Source: Clostridium sp. AF15-31 (GTDB lineage: Bacteria > Bacillota > Clostridia > Lachnospirales > Lachnospiraceae). From it: a DNA stretch of 64,000 bases. Of the stretch, positions 28,960 to 37,206 are shown one piece after another. Every line of letters starts with the position of its first letter. Position 1 is the stretch's first letter. Below the pieces are notes generated by a model that was not told the origin of the DNA, searched no databases, and worked only from the letters and a program-made list of their open reading frames with translations. The DNA lies in assembly GCF_003461625.1 (NCBI RefSeq), contig NZ_QTXL01000006.1:62001-126000 (forward strand), given 5' to 3'. The position numbers and the translations under genes were made by a program.

Positions 28960-29857
28960 TACATTCTTTTATATCCTGAAACAGGGATTTACAAACATCA
29001 GAAGAAATATATTGTTCTCCCTTGCATCCATCGGTACAATTATTTCGTGTTTGTTTATATTTGGTATTGTATATGCAGTTGTTGTTAACTTCCAGTCCGG
29101 AATGCAGGATCTGGAGAACAACGTAACGATATCTATCTTTTTTGATGAAGATATTCCGGATGAAACGGTTCAGTTGATCGGAGAGCAGATCCGTGTTCTC
29201 GATTATGTGAACACAATGGATTTTATCAGTGCAGATGAAGCATTTGATAAATTCTGTGAGCAGAACTATGATGATCCGAAAGCAGCAAAAGCAGCTTTTG
29301 GTGATGACAATCCGTTAAAGAATTCTGCTTCTTATGAGGTAACATTGAAGGATGTATCCAAACAGGCTGAATTTGTAGCATTTGCAAAGGGACTGGACGG
29401 TGTAAGAAATGTCAGAAGCTCAGAGGTAACGGCTGATAGTATTTCGACATTATCATCACTGGTCGGTTATGCTTCCGTCGGTATCGTTGTGATACTGATG
29501 CTGGTATCTATCTTCCTGATCAGTAATACGATCACGATCGGTATTACCGTTCGTAAGGAAGAAATTGCGATCATGAAGCTGATCGGTGCAACAAACTTTT
29601 TTGTACGTGCACCGTTCATAATAGAAGGTATTATTATCGGAGCAGTCGGTTCTGTTATTCCGCTTTATCTGTTATATATTATGTATCAGAAGATTCTGGA
29701 ATATGTGGCAGGACGATTTGCAGTTCTGACATCAGTATTTGCATTTGTAAGCAAAGAGGAACTGTTCCGTACAATGGTACCGGTAGGCTTAATACTTGGT
29801 ATAGGTGTAGGTTTGTTTGGTAGTTTGATCACTACCAGAAAACATTTGAAGGTTTAA
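28949..29857 (+). CDS. ftsX: Cell division protein FtsX
   Basis: This 302-residue membrane protein has four spans (about residues 22-44, 170-195, 222-245, 270-295) with a large extracellular loop after the first. The C-terminal half shows the FtsX motif TITIGITVRKEEIAIMKLIGA. It anchors FtsE and activates a secreted hydrolase; the M23/coiled-coil protein encoded 13 bases downstream is the obvious partner. Confidence 0.94.
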   Translation: MKISTFFYILKQGFTNIRRNILFSLASIGTIISCLFIFGIVYAVVVNFQSGMQDLENNVTISIFFDEDIPDETVQLIGEQIRVLDYVNTMDFISADEAFDKFCEQNYDDPKAAKAAFGDDNPLKNSASYEVTLKDVSKQAEFVAFAKGLDGVRNVRSSEVTADSISTLSSLVGYASVGIVVILMLVSIFLISNTITIGITVRKEEIAIMKLIGATNFFVRAPFIIEGIIIGAVGSVIPLYLLYIMYQKILEYVAGRFAVLTSVFAFVSKEELFRTMVPVGLILGIGVGLFGSLITTRKHLKV

Positions 29858-29870
29858 GGGAGGTTTTATT

Positions 29871-31094
29871 TTGAAGAAATTTCAGATTCCATTGATGAAG
29901 AAATTCAAAAAGACAGCAATTGTTGTTGTATGTGCGGTTGCACTTGCGGCAATACCGCCGGTTTCCAATGTTTCGGCAACTTCCATGCAGGAGGCACAGG
30001 ACAGCAAGAATGAAGCTGAGGGAAATAAAAAAGATGCACAGAACGTGCTGGATGGTCTGCAGGAGAGACAGAATCAGTTGATCAGTGATGTTGAAGTACT
30101 TGATAAACAGGTTTCTGATATCCAGACAAAGATCACTGCAAAAGAGGAAGAAGAAGATCAGTTAAATACTGAGATCGACGATACAAAGGAAAAGCTTGCA
30201 GCAGCCCAGGTTGAGGAAGATAATCAGTATGCAGCAATGATGAAGCGTATTCAGTATCTTTATGAAAACGGAGAGGTAGAATACATAGACACACTGATGT
30301 CATCTGCTTCCTTTACAGATATGTTGAATAAATCAGAATATGTTGAGCAGATTTCAAGCTATGACCAGAAACAGTTAAATGCACTGATCCAGACCAGACA
30401 GGATATTCAGGATTACGAAGCAACACTGGAAAAAGACCTGAAAGAGGTTGAGAGTGTTAAGGCTGATCTTGAAACTGAAAAAGATAATCTGAATACAACA
30501 ATTACAGAGAAGAATAATAAGATCGCAGAGTATTCCAAGGATATTGACGCTCAGACAGCTATGGTTGAACAGTATCAGAAAGAGATTGATGCAGCAGATG
30601 CAGAGATGGCAGCCATTCAGAAGCGACTGGATGAGCAGCGTGCAGCACAGCAGCAGAGTGGTGGCAGCAGCGGAAGCAGTGAGCCACAGTACTATACACC
30701 AAGCGGTGGTTCTTACATGTGGCCTGCTACACAGGGAAGCCGGATCAGTTCTTACTTCGGACCAAGATCTTCACCTACAGCAGGTGCAAGTTCGAACCAT
30801 AAGGGAATTGATATTCCATGTCCAACCGGTAGTGATATTGTTGCATCAGCAGCAGGTACAGTTGTTGTATCACAGTACAGCTCATCTGCAGGATACTACA
30901 TCATGATCGATCATGGAAATGGTGTATCGACAGTATATATGCATAATTCCCAGTTGGTTGTCAGTGTAGGACAGAGTGTTGAACAGGGACAGGTAATTGC
31001 CAAGGCAGGAAGTACCGGATACAGTACAGGTTCCCATTGCCATTTTGGAGTTATGATCAATGGATCTTATGTAAATCCACTGGATTACCTGTAA
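29871..31094 (+). CDS. Secreted M23 peptidoglycan hydrolase with coiled coil (EnvC/PcsB-like FtsEX partner)
   Basis: This 407-residue protein has a signal peptide (basic start, hydrophobic core, cut near NVSA-TS at about residue 36) and a long coiled coil (about 40-255, Gln/Glu/Lys/Asp-rich). A Ser/Gly linker follows, then an M23 LytM peptidase (HKGIDIPCPTGSDIVASAAG; HGNGVSTVYMHN; GSHCHFGVMINGSYVNPLDYL) with the zinc ligands H, D and HxH intact. It begins with TTG after AAGGGAGG. Coiled coil plus LytM next to ftsEX is the arrangement of hydrolases switched on by FtsX at the septum. Confidence 0.92.
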   Translation: MKKFQIPLMKKFKKTAIVVVCAVALAAIPPVSNVSATSMQEAQDSKNEAEGNKKDAQNVLDGLQERQNQLISDVEVLDKQVSDIQTKITAKEEEEDQLNTEIDDTKEKLAAAQVEEDNQYAAMMKRIQYLYENGEVEYIDTLMSSASFTDMLNKSEYVEQISSYDQKQLNALIQTRQDIQDYEATLEKDLKEVESVKADLETEKDNLNTTITEKNNKIAEYSKDIDAQTAMVEQYQKEIDAADAEMAAIQKRLDEQRAAQQQSGGSSGSSEPQYYTPSGGSYMWPATQGSRISSYFGPRSSPTAGASSNHKGIDIPCPTGSDIVASAAGTVVVSQYSSSAGYYIMIDHGNGVSTVYMHNSQLVVSVGQSVEQGQVIAKAGSTGYSTGSHCHFGVMINGSYVNPLDYL

Positions 31095-31174
31095 AAAGAC
31101 AGAAAGCTGGGATTCATACAAGTATGATAACCAGTCAGAATTGTAAGATTTTACAGAATTACACATAGGATAAA

Positions 31175-31220
31175 ACAACAGACAGATCGGGTGAAAGCTG
31201 GATTTGTCTGTTGTCGTTTA
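31175..31220 (+). terminator. Hairpin after the M23 gene
   Basis: ACAACAGACAGAT pairs with ATTTGTCTGTTGT around a loop of about 14 bases; the T-tract that follows is weak (CGTTTATA), so termination may be partial. Confidence 0.6.
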
Positions 31221-31317
31221 TAAAAGGAAATTTTCGGGAGATATTCAAAAAAGCTAACATGATACAAATGAATATGAATGATTATTTCTAAGAATATGAA
31301 AGGATGCAAAATGCGCG

Positions 31318-32586
31318 ATGCGCATTGCAAAAGGTAAAATGAAGCATAATTTTAAGAAATGGATTCTTGGTGCGGCAGTTATAGCCGGATGTGCGGGAAT
31401 GATGGGATGCTCCTTTACGAAGGACAATACAAAAAGCGGCGATTTGAATACGGATGCCGGAAAACGGCATGATAATCTGGAATACAATGGTTCAGTCGTG
31501 GATGAAGATACACTGGAGAAGCTTGCAAGTCTGGAGACGATCATTGATCAGTCGTATTATTTTGACACATCGGATGAGGATATGCAGAATGGTCTGTATG
31601 CCGGGCTGATCGAGGCATTGGATGATCCATATGCAAAATATTATACACCAGAGGAATTTGCAAAATTGCAGGAAGACAGTTCCGGAGAATATGCGGGCAT
31701 CGGTGTTGTTGTGAGACAGGATGAAGATACCGGATATGCGATCGCGGTTAGCATTACAGAAGATTCCCCAGCGTCAGAAGCTGATATTAAGCCGGATGAT
31801 CTGATCTGTAAGATCGATGATTATGAGATTCAGGAATCTGATGATCTGGATTATCTGGTTACAAAGATCCGTGGAGAAGAAGGTACGGATGTCACTCTTG
31901 AGATCTACAGACCAAGCGAGCGGAAGTACCATACAGTAACCATTACAAGAAGAAAACTGGAAAACAGTACCGTTTCTTATTTTATGGCAGATACAGATAA
32001 GAAGATCGGCTATGTCCGTGTAACACAGTTTGTTGCGAATACAGGCGATTTGTTCAGAAAAGCAGTAGAAGATCTGAAATCACAGGGAATGACAGCGCTG
32101 ATGATCGATCTCCGTTCCGATCCGGGCGGAATGTTATCAACGGTTGTTGATATGTGTGATTATCTGCTTCCTGCCGGTAAGATCGTATATCAGGAAGATA
32201 AGAATGGAAATGTCTTATCAACGTATGAGTCTACGGATGAAGAGCAGCTAGATCTACCGATGGTAGTGCTCGTAAACGGAGAAAGTGCAAGCGCATCCGA
32301 GATCATGACAGCGGCATTAAAAGAATATGGCGTAGCAACGATTGTTGGCGAGAACACATATGGCAAGGGAATCGTACAGTCGGTTATTCCGCTTTCTGAT
32401 GGCTCAGCAATAAAGCTTACAACTGCCAAATATTTCACTCCAAATGGAAATGACATTCATAAGAAGGGTGTAGCACCGGATATCGAAGTAGAACTTCCGG
32501 AGGATTATGTTTCCGATGATTTCCAGGGCGAGAAAGATACACAGTACCAGAAGGGGCTGGAAGTCCTGCGCGGGAACGTAAAATAG
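31318..32586 (+). CDS. S41 C-terminal processing peptidase, lipoprotein
   Basis: This 422-residue peptidase has an N-terminal lipoprotein signal (MMGC), a PDZ domain (about 115-200) and the S41 catalytic domain with Ser in NGESASASEI and Lys in ENTYGKGIVQ, the Ser-Lys dyad. Firmicutes carry this CtpA/CtpB-type protease next to ftsEX-hydrolase genes, where it may trim the hydrolase or other envelope proteins. Two starts are possible (31318 and 31339); neither has ideal spacing. An inverted repeat (TGCAA-ATGCGC-GAT-GCGCA-TTGCA, 31303-31328) covers the start region. Confidence 0.9.
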   Translation: MRIAKGKMKHNFKKWILGAAVIAGCAGMMGCSFTKDNTKSGDLNTDAGKRHDNLEYNGSVVDEDTLEKLASLETIIDQSYYFDTSDEDMQNGLYAGLIEALDDPYAKYYTPEEFAKLQEDSSGEYAGIGVVVRQDEDTGYAIAVSITEDSPASEADIKPDDLICKIDDYEIQESDDLDYLVTKIRGEEGTDVTLEIYRPSERKYHTVTITRRKLENSTVSYFMADTDKKIGYVRVTQFVANTGDLFRKAVEDLKSQGMTALMIDLRSDPGGMLSTVVDMCDYLLPAGKIVYQEDKNGNVLSTYESTDEEQLDLPMVVLVNGESASASEIMTAALKEYGVATIVGENTYGKGIVQSVIPLSDGSAIKLTTAKYFTPNGNDIHKKGVAPDIEVELPEDYVSDDFQGEKDTQYQKGLEVLRGNVK

Positions 32587-32643
32587 AGTAGGATTAGGTG
32601 TAGAAAATAGAGTAATTACATGGTATAATATGCGTAAGCATTG

Positions 32644-32763
32644 AGCCGTGCCAAAATAAACTCTGATGATTCGGCTGCTTGCAGACGAAAGCATTAGAGT
32701 TTATTTTGATAGGGCGAAAGCCCGACAACGAGGAAATACGAAGTATTTGTGAGTGGCACGGTT
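32644..32763 (+). ncRNA. Structured 5' leader of guaA (possible riboswitch or repeat element)
   Basis: An outer stem AGCCGTGCC with GGCACGGTT closes three internal hairpins. The first is long (AAAATAAACTCT with AGAGTTTATTTT, with an inner CTGC-TT-GCAG), the second is GGGC-GAAA-GCCC, and the third is AAATAC-GAA-GTATTT. This multi-branched fold ends about 10 bases before the AAAGGAG of guaA. It does not match the purine riboswitch consensus that I know. No T-run follows, so any control would be at translation or RNA stability. Confidence 0.6.
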
Positions 32764-32787
32764 AAGAAAAATAAAGGAGAAACTTTC

Positions 32788-34329
32788 ATGAATAAGGAAT
32801 TGATTATCGTACTGGACTTTGGTGGACAGTACAATCAGCTTATTGCACGAAGGGTCAGAGAATGTAATGTTTATGCAGAAGTACATCCGTACACTATGAG
32901 CATTGACGAGATCAAGAAGATGAACCCGAAAGGCATTATTTTCACTGGTGGACCGAATAGTGTATACAAGGCTGATTCACCAAGTTACAGCAAGGAAATT
33001 TTTGAACTGGGTATTCCAATCCTTGGAATCTGTTATGGTTCACAGTTGATGGCACATGTGCTCGGCGGCAAGGTAGCAACTGCTCCGGTTAGTGAATATG
33101 GCAGAACTGAGGTAATGGTGGATAAGAATTCCATTTTGTTTAAAGATGTAAATAAATCAACGATCTGCTGGATGAGTCATACCGACTATATCGCAGAAGC
33201 ACCAGAAGGATTTGTATCAACTGCAACGACTCCAAACTGTCCATTTGCGGCAATGGAAAATGCAGATAAGAATTTATATGCAACACAGTTCCATCCAGAG
33301 GTTATGCATACAGAAGAAGGAATGAAGATGCTTCGTGCATTTGTCATGGATGTATGTAAATGCTCTGGTGACTGGAAGATGGATTCTTTCGTTGAAGATA
33401 CGATCAAGAGTCTGCGTGAGAAGATTGGAAATGGAAAAGTGCTCTGTGCATTATCCGGTGGTGTAGATTCATCGGTTGCAGCCGTTCTGTTATCCAAGGC
33501 AGTCGGCAAGCAGCTTACTTGTGTATTTGTCGATCAGGGACTTCTTCGTAAGAACGAGGGTGATGAAGTCGAAGCAGTATTTGGTCCGGATGGTCCATAT
33601 GATCTGAACTTCATCCGTGTAAATGCGCAGGATCGTTTCTACCAGAAACTTGCAGGAGTTGTTGAACCGGAAGCAAAACGTAAGATCATCGGTGAAGAAT
33701 TTATTCGTGTATTTGAGGAAGAAGCAAAGAAGATCGGTGCTGTTGACTTCTTAGTACAGGGAACAATTTATCCTGACGTGATCGAATCCGGTCTTGGAAA
33801 ATCTGCAACGATCAAGAGCCACCACAACGTAGGCGGACTTCCGGATTATGTTGATTTTAAAGAAATCGTTGAACCGCTTCGTCTCCTGTTCAAGGACGAG
33901 GTTCGTAAAGCTGGTCGTGAGCTTGGTATCCCAGAGTATCTGGTAAGTCGTCAGCCATTCCCGGGTCCGGGTCTTGGAATCCGTATCGTTGGGGAAGTAA
34001 CGGCTGAGAAGGTTAAGATTGTTCAGGATGCTGACTATATCTACCGTGAGGAGATTGCAAAAGCAGGTCTTGATAAAGGACTTGGACAGTATTTTGCAGC
34101 TCTTACCAACATGCGTTCTGTTGGTGTTATGGGCGATGAACGTACCTACGACTATGCAGTTGCACTTCGGGCCGTATGCACCAGCGATTTCATGACTGCT
34201 GACTGCGCGGATATTCCGTTTGAAGTATTGCAGAGAGTAATGACAAGAATTATTAATGAAGTGAAGGGTGTCAATCGAGTAATGTATGATCTGACGAGTA
34301 AGCCACCTGGAACGATTGAGTTTGAATAA
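32788..34329 (+). CDS. guaA: GMP synthase (glutamine-hydrolysing)
   Basis: This 513-residue enzyme aminates XMP to GMP. The class I glutamine amidotransferase half has [15 protein letters not shown] (catalytic Cys) and QFHPEV (His). The synthetase half has the ATP pyrophosphatase loop [14 protein letters not shown] and the C-terminal dimerisation domain ending [10 protein letters not shown] choose ATG 32788 (RBS AAAGGAG, 8 bases) over an in-frame ATG at 32749, which lies inside the structured leader. The last codons (GAGTTTGAATAA) form the integration site used by two mobile elements downstream; the coding sequence is intact. Confidence 0.97.
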   Translation: MNKELIIVLDFGGQYNQLIARRVRECNVYAEVHPYTMSIDEIKKMNPKGIIFTGGPNSVYKADSPSYSKEIFELGIPILGICYGSQLMAHVLGGKVATAPVSEYGRTEVMVDKNSILFKDVNKSTICWMSHTDYIAEAPEGFVSTATTPNCPFAAMENADKNLYATQFHPEVMHTEEGMKMLRAFVMDVCKCSGDWKMDSFVEDTIKSLREKIGNGKVLCALSGGVDSSVAAVLLSKAVGKQLTCVFVDQGLLRKNEGDEVEAVFGPDGPYDLNFIRVNAQDRFYQKLAGVVEPEAKRKIIGEEFIRVFEEEAKKIGAVDFLVQGTIYPDVIESGLGKSATIKSHHNVGGLPDYVDFKEIVEPLRLLFKDEVRKAGRELGIPEYLVSRQPFPGPGLGIRIVGEVTAEKVKIVQDADYIYREEIAKAGLDKGLGQYFAALTNMRSVGVMGDERTYDYAVALRAVCTSDFMTADCADIPFEVLQRVMTRIINEVKGVNRVMYDLTSKPPGTIEFE

Positions 34330-34331
34330 AT
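34318..34331 (+). other. Attachment site (attL of element 1) at guaA stop
   Basis: GAGTTTGAATAAAT includes the codons Glu-Phe-Glu-stop of guaA. The same 3'-guaA position is the known target of Tn5801-like elements. Related copies are at 43048-43061 and 46314-46324. Confidence 0.75.
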
Positions 34332-34388
34332 CGAGTTGCTTAAAAAAGCCAGTGTTTATGCGGGTTTCAGCGATTTCGATTAGTCTTT

Positions 34389-34407
34389 TGATAACAAATT
34401 GATAACA
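34389..34407. repeat. Integrase arm-type direct repeats, left end of element 1
   Basis: TGATAACA occurs twice, 11 bases apart, and the pair recurs at the right end (42929-42947). Position and spacing suggest integrase or excisionase binding. Confidence 0.5.
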
Positions 34408-34526
34408 GTCATAGCAAGTGCCATTATTCTTGTTATCCAGTGGTTTATGGGTAACGGAACAATTAACAGGTGGCTTGCAGACTAAAGTTCGGAGCTTGGC
34501 TCTGAACAAATTCCATATTATAAACT

Positions 34527-34573
34527 AAGCCCTTAGCTGTGGTTAATAACCATAGTTAAGGGCTTTTTTGTCG
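34527..34573 (-). terminator. Terminator downstream of the element 1 XRE gene
   Basis: AAGCCCTTAGCTGTGGTTA pairs with TAACCATAGTTAAGGGCTT with few mismatches, and T/A runs on both sides make it usable from either direction. A smaller hairpin CTGCC-AGT-GGCAG follows at about 34596. Confidence 0.75.
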
Positions 34574-34621
34574 TTGCCAAAGCATCTGTAGGGAGCTGCC
34601 AGTGGCAGGTCCTGTAGGTGC

Positions 34622-35152
34622 TTATTTATCTTTCAAGTGGTCTTTGAATGCTTCCACGAGAGCGTCACTTAATTCCTGTGATGGAACTTTTGCCCAACGC
34701 TGTGTGGTGTCGAACTCTGGATAATGGTAACGCCAGTTATCGTATTCTTCTCTGTTGATTTCTTCGGAAGATAGCTTGTCTGCCTGTTCTTTCCAAGCAT
34801 ACAGCATTTTGAGGAGTTCATATGCTTCTCTGCCTTTGTCCTTGTTGACCTTTAAGCATACCTCTCCGTCTGCTTCACTGACAGTAAGACCGTAAATATC
34901 TTCAAGGGTAAACAGAGTGTGCATAAGACCGATATAGCTGTCTATGTCAGGAACATCAAGAGCCTGTGGAGAAACATCAAGCACCTGTGCCAATGCATTT
35001 GTAAGGTCTGCTTTCGGTTTGCGTGTACCAGTTTCGTACTGTGCCAAACGCACATCAGCACTCTTTTCTGGAAAACCGATTGCTGTACCGAGATACTTTT
35101 GTGTCATACCACGCATTAGTCTGAAAAAATGTATTCTTTCGCTGATAGCCAT
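34622..35152 (-). CDS. XRE-family repressor with C-terminal domain (element 1)
   Basis: This 176-residue protein has an N-terminal helix-turn-helix (ISERIHFFRLMRGMTQKYLGTAIGF, then RLAQYETGTRKPKADL) and a C-terminal domain with TLEDIYGLTVSEADGEVCLKVN and a Trp-rich end (WRYHYPEFDTTQRW). It is transcribed divergently from the excisionase/integrase operon. Four ATGTTTA-like repeats in the 430-base divergent region are its likely operators. A paralogue with the same layout is at 44694-45254 in element 2. Confidence 0.85.
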   Translation of the reverse strand: MAISERIHFFRLMRGMTQKYLGTAIGFPEKSADVRLAQYETGTRKPKADLTNALAQVLDVSPQALDVPDIDSYIGLMHTLFTLEDIYGLTVSEADGEVCLKVNKDKGREAYELLKMLYAWKEQADKLSSEEINREEYDNWRYHYPEFDTTQRWAKVPSQELSDALVEAFKDHLKDK

Positions 35153-35194
35153 AATGATACGCTCCTTTTATATTTAGTGAAATAAGTATAGCAG

Positions 35195-35315
35195 AAATGT
35201 TTAGTGGAAGTCAAGAAAAACCGAAACAAAAATGTTTAATATTTTCTTTGCAACCACTTGACAATAGCAAATATGTTTAGTAAAATAAATTACGAATTAA
35301 ACAAATATGCTTAAT
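35195..35315. promoter_or_regulatory. Repeated operators and promoter of element 1
   Basis: Four copies of an 11-base motif occur: AAATGTTTAGT (35195), AAATGTTTAAT (35230), ATATGTTTAGT (35271) and ATATGCTTAAT (35305). The third lies in the 17-base spacer between TTGACA (35258-35263) and TAAAAT (35281-35286), a sigma-A promoter reading towards the integrase genes. The layout suits repression by the divergent XRE protein. Confidence 0.6.
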
Positions 35316-35319
35316 GCGA

Positions 35320-35590
35320 CAACTGAATGACCGTCCGAAAAGCCAAACCGCCAAGACCTCGTCGGAGCAAGTTCCGTATCGTTCGCTTGTGTGCAAGCAC
35401 AAAAGCTCATTCGCTGCACTGCTCCTCCTCTTCCCCAAAAGTCTCCGACTTTTCGGGAACCCCTATACGAGCGAGCGCCTGATGTACTGCGGTGCATTGG
35501 GACAGCACAGCGCCTGCCGACAAGCAGGAGTGCCTGTTGGAACTTTAACACGGAGAAAGCGGCAAGCAAAAAATTATTTTAAGAAAGGAA
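35320..35590. other. GC-rich structured leader before excisionase
   Basis: These 270 bases contain no gene I can support. They are richer in G+C than the surroundings and hold several hairpins, for example CCCAAAAGTC-TCC-GACTTTTCGGG at about 35432-35462 and GCTTGTGTGCAAGC near 35384. It may be a structured leader or cis site of the element. Confidence 0.4.
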
Positions 35591-35600
35591 GAAAAAGGAT

Positions 35601-35789
35601 ATGGAAAACAGATTTATCCGAGCCGAAGATGTGGCTCAGGAACTAAACGTATCAAAACCTTATGCATATAAACTCATCAGACAATTAAATGAGGAATTGA
35701 AAGCAAAGGGCTTTATTACGATTGCAGGGCGTGTAAATCGCCAGTATTTTTACGAAAGGCTCTACGGAGCAGGAAAGGGGGAAATGTAA
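35601..35789 (+). CDS. Excisionase-like small HTH protein (element 1)
   Basis: This 62-residue protein has a MerR/excisionase-type helix-turn-helix (RAEDVAQELNVSKPYAYKLI) and the ending TIAGRVNRQYFYERLYG. It lies one base-step upstream of the integrase gene and shares its plan with 45425-45637. It probably directs excision or controls the integrase. Good ribosome site AAGAAAGGAAG. Confidence 0.8.
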   Translation: MENRFIRAEDVAQELNVSKPYAYKLIRQLNEELKAKGFITIAGRVNRQYFYERLYGAGKGEM

Positions 35790-36881
35790 ATGCCGGTATT
35801 TAAGAATGAAGATAACGGTACTTGGTATGTGATGGCAAGGTATGTGAACTGGAAAGGGGAACGCAAGCAGAAATGCAAGCGTGGCTTTGCTACCAAACGA
35901 GAAGCACAGGAATGGGAAAGAATGTTCAAATTGCAGACTTCTTCAGACCTTGATATGAGTTTTGAAGCCTTTACGGAGCTTTATATCAATGATGTGAAGA
36001 ACCGTTTGAAGGAAAACACGTGGCTTACCAAAGAGCATATCATACGCACAAAGATACTTCCGTATTTCGGGAAACTGAAAATCAGCGAGATTTCCACAAA
36101 GGAGATTATTACTTGGCAGAATGAAATGCTTGCCTATCGTGATGAGAAGAAAAAGCCTTATTCACAGACGTATCTGAAAACGCTGCACAATCAGTTGTCC
36201 GCCATTTTCAATCACGCTGTCCGCTACTATGAACTGCGTTCCAATCCTGCGGCAAAGGTGGGAAATATGGGACGTGAGGAACACAAGGAAATGCTGTTCT
36301 GGACAAAGGAAGAATACAAGAAATTCTCTTTTGAGATGATGGACAAGCCTGTTTCCTTTTATGCGTTTGAAATGCTTTACTGGTGCGGTATCCGAGAGGG
36401 CGAGCTGTTAGCTTTGACTCCGGCAGATTTCAACTTTGATAAGGAAACAGTCACAATCAATAAATCCTATCAGCGTTTGAAAGGGCAGGATGTGATTACT
36501 TCTCCGAAAACGAAAAAGAGCAACCGCACGATTAAAATGCCGAAGTTTCTGTGTGAGGAAATGAAAGAATATCTCGGTATGCTTTACGGATTGAAGAAGA
36601 AAGACCGTATCTTTACGGTGACGAAAAGCTATCTTCATCACGAGATGGACAGAGGGGCAAAGGCGGCAGGCGTGAAGCGTATCCGCATTCACGATCTCCG
36701 TCACAGCCACATTTCACTCTTGATTGATATGGGCTTTTCTGCGGTGGCGATTGCTGACCGAGTTGGTCACGAAAGTATTGATATTACTTATCAGTACGCA
36801 CACCTCTTTCCGTCAAAGCAGATTGAGATGGCAGAAAAATTAGATGATTTAGGGAAAGGAGATTTTGAAAATGTCAGCTAA
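35790..36881 (+). CDS. Tyrosine site-specific integrase (element 1)
   Basis: This 363-residue recombinase has an Arm DNA-binding N-terminus (WYVMARYVNWKGERKQKCKRGF), a core-binding SAM-like domain (about 60-155) and a catalytic domain with Arg in WCGIREGELLAL, HxxR in IRIHDLRHSHISLL, His in DRVGHESI and the nucleophile Tyr in TYQYAHLFPS. All catalytic residues are present. It is expected to recombine the guaA 3' end with the element. The start abuts the excisionase stop. Confidence 0.94.
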   Translation: MPVFKNEDNGTWYVMARYVNWKGERKQKCKRGFATKREAQEWERMFKLQTSSDLDMSFEAFTELYINDVKNRLKENTWLTKEHIIRTKILPYFGKLKISEISTKEIITWQNEMLAYRDEKKKPYSQTYLKTLHNQLSAIFNHAVRYYELRSNPAAKVGNMGREEHKEMLFWTKEEYKKFSFEMMDKPVSFYAFEMLYWCGIREGELLALTPADFNFDKETVTINKSYQRLKGQDVITSPKTKKSNRTIKMPKFLCEEMKEYLGMLYGLKKKDRIFTVTKSYLHHEMDRGAKAAGVKRIRIHDLRHSHISLLIDMGFSAVAIADRVGHESIDITYQYAHLFPSKQIEMAEKLDDLGKGDFENVS

Positions 36882-37206
36882 GAACAGAGATAACAAAAAT
36901 CGTTGGAGGAATATCACAGTAGGGTTTCGAGTATCGCCCGAAGAAAACGAACTCATTAACAGAGCTGTAGCTCTATCAGGATTGCCAAAACAGGAGTATT
37001 GTTACCGCCGTTGCTTAAATCAGGATGTGGTGGTACAGGGCAATCCGAGAGTGTATAAGGCGTTGAAAACGGAATTTGCCACAGTCCTTGCGGAACTGAA
37101 AAGGATTGAAGCAGGAAAAGGTGTGGATGATGAACTGCTGAGTGTAATAGAACTGATTTCCATTATTCTCGGCGGTTTGAAAGGAGAGGATGCGAATGGA
37201 GAATAA
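36871..37206 (+). CDS. Mobilisation accessory / relaxosome-type protein
   Basis: This 111-residue protein has a ribbon-helix-helix-like beginning (RWRNITVGFRVSPEENELINRAVALSGL) followed by a cysteine-containing segment (KQEYCYRRCLNQDVVV). This resembles MobC-like or plasmid mobilisation relaxosome proteins. ATG 36871 has AAAGGAG nine bases upstream and overlaps the integrase stop; the earlier TTG is less likely. It is coupled to the next gene by an 11-base overlap. Confidence 0.7.
   Translation: MSAKNRDNKNRWRNITVGFRVSPEENELINRAVALSGLPKQEYCYRRCLNQDVVVQGNPRVYKALKTEFATVLAELKRIEAGKGVDDELLSVIELISIILGGLKGEDANGE

Noticed and set aside
30780..30810. TTCGAAC-like tRNA T-loop motif
   Set aside because: It is within the M23 peptidase coding sequence and no cloverleaf can be folded around it.
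32644..32763. Purine riboswitch upstream of guaA
   Set aside because: The three-way junction with conserved TATA/loop-loop sequences of that class is absent; kept only as an unassigned structured leader.
33751..34509. Minus-strand frame across the end of guaA
   Set aside because: It lies opposite conserved GuaA and crosses the att site; no homology or ribosome site seen.
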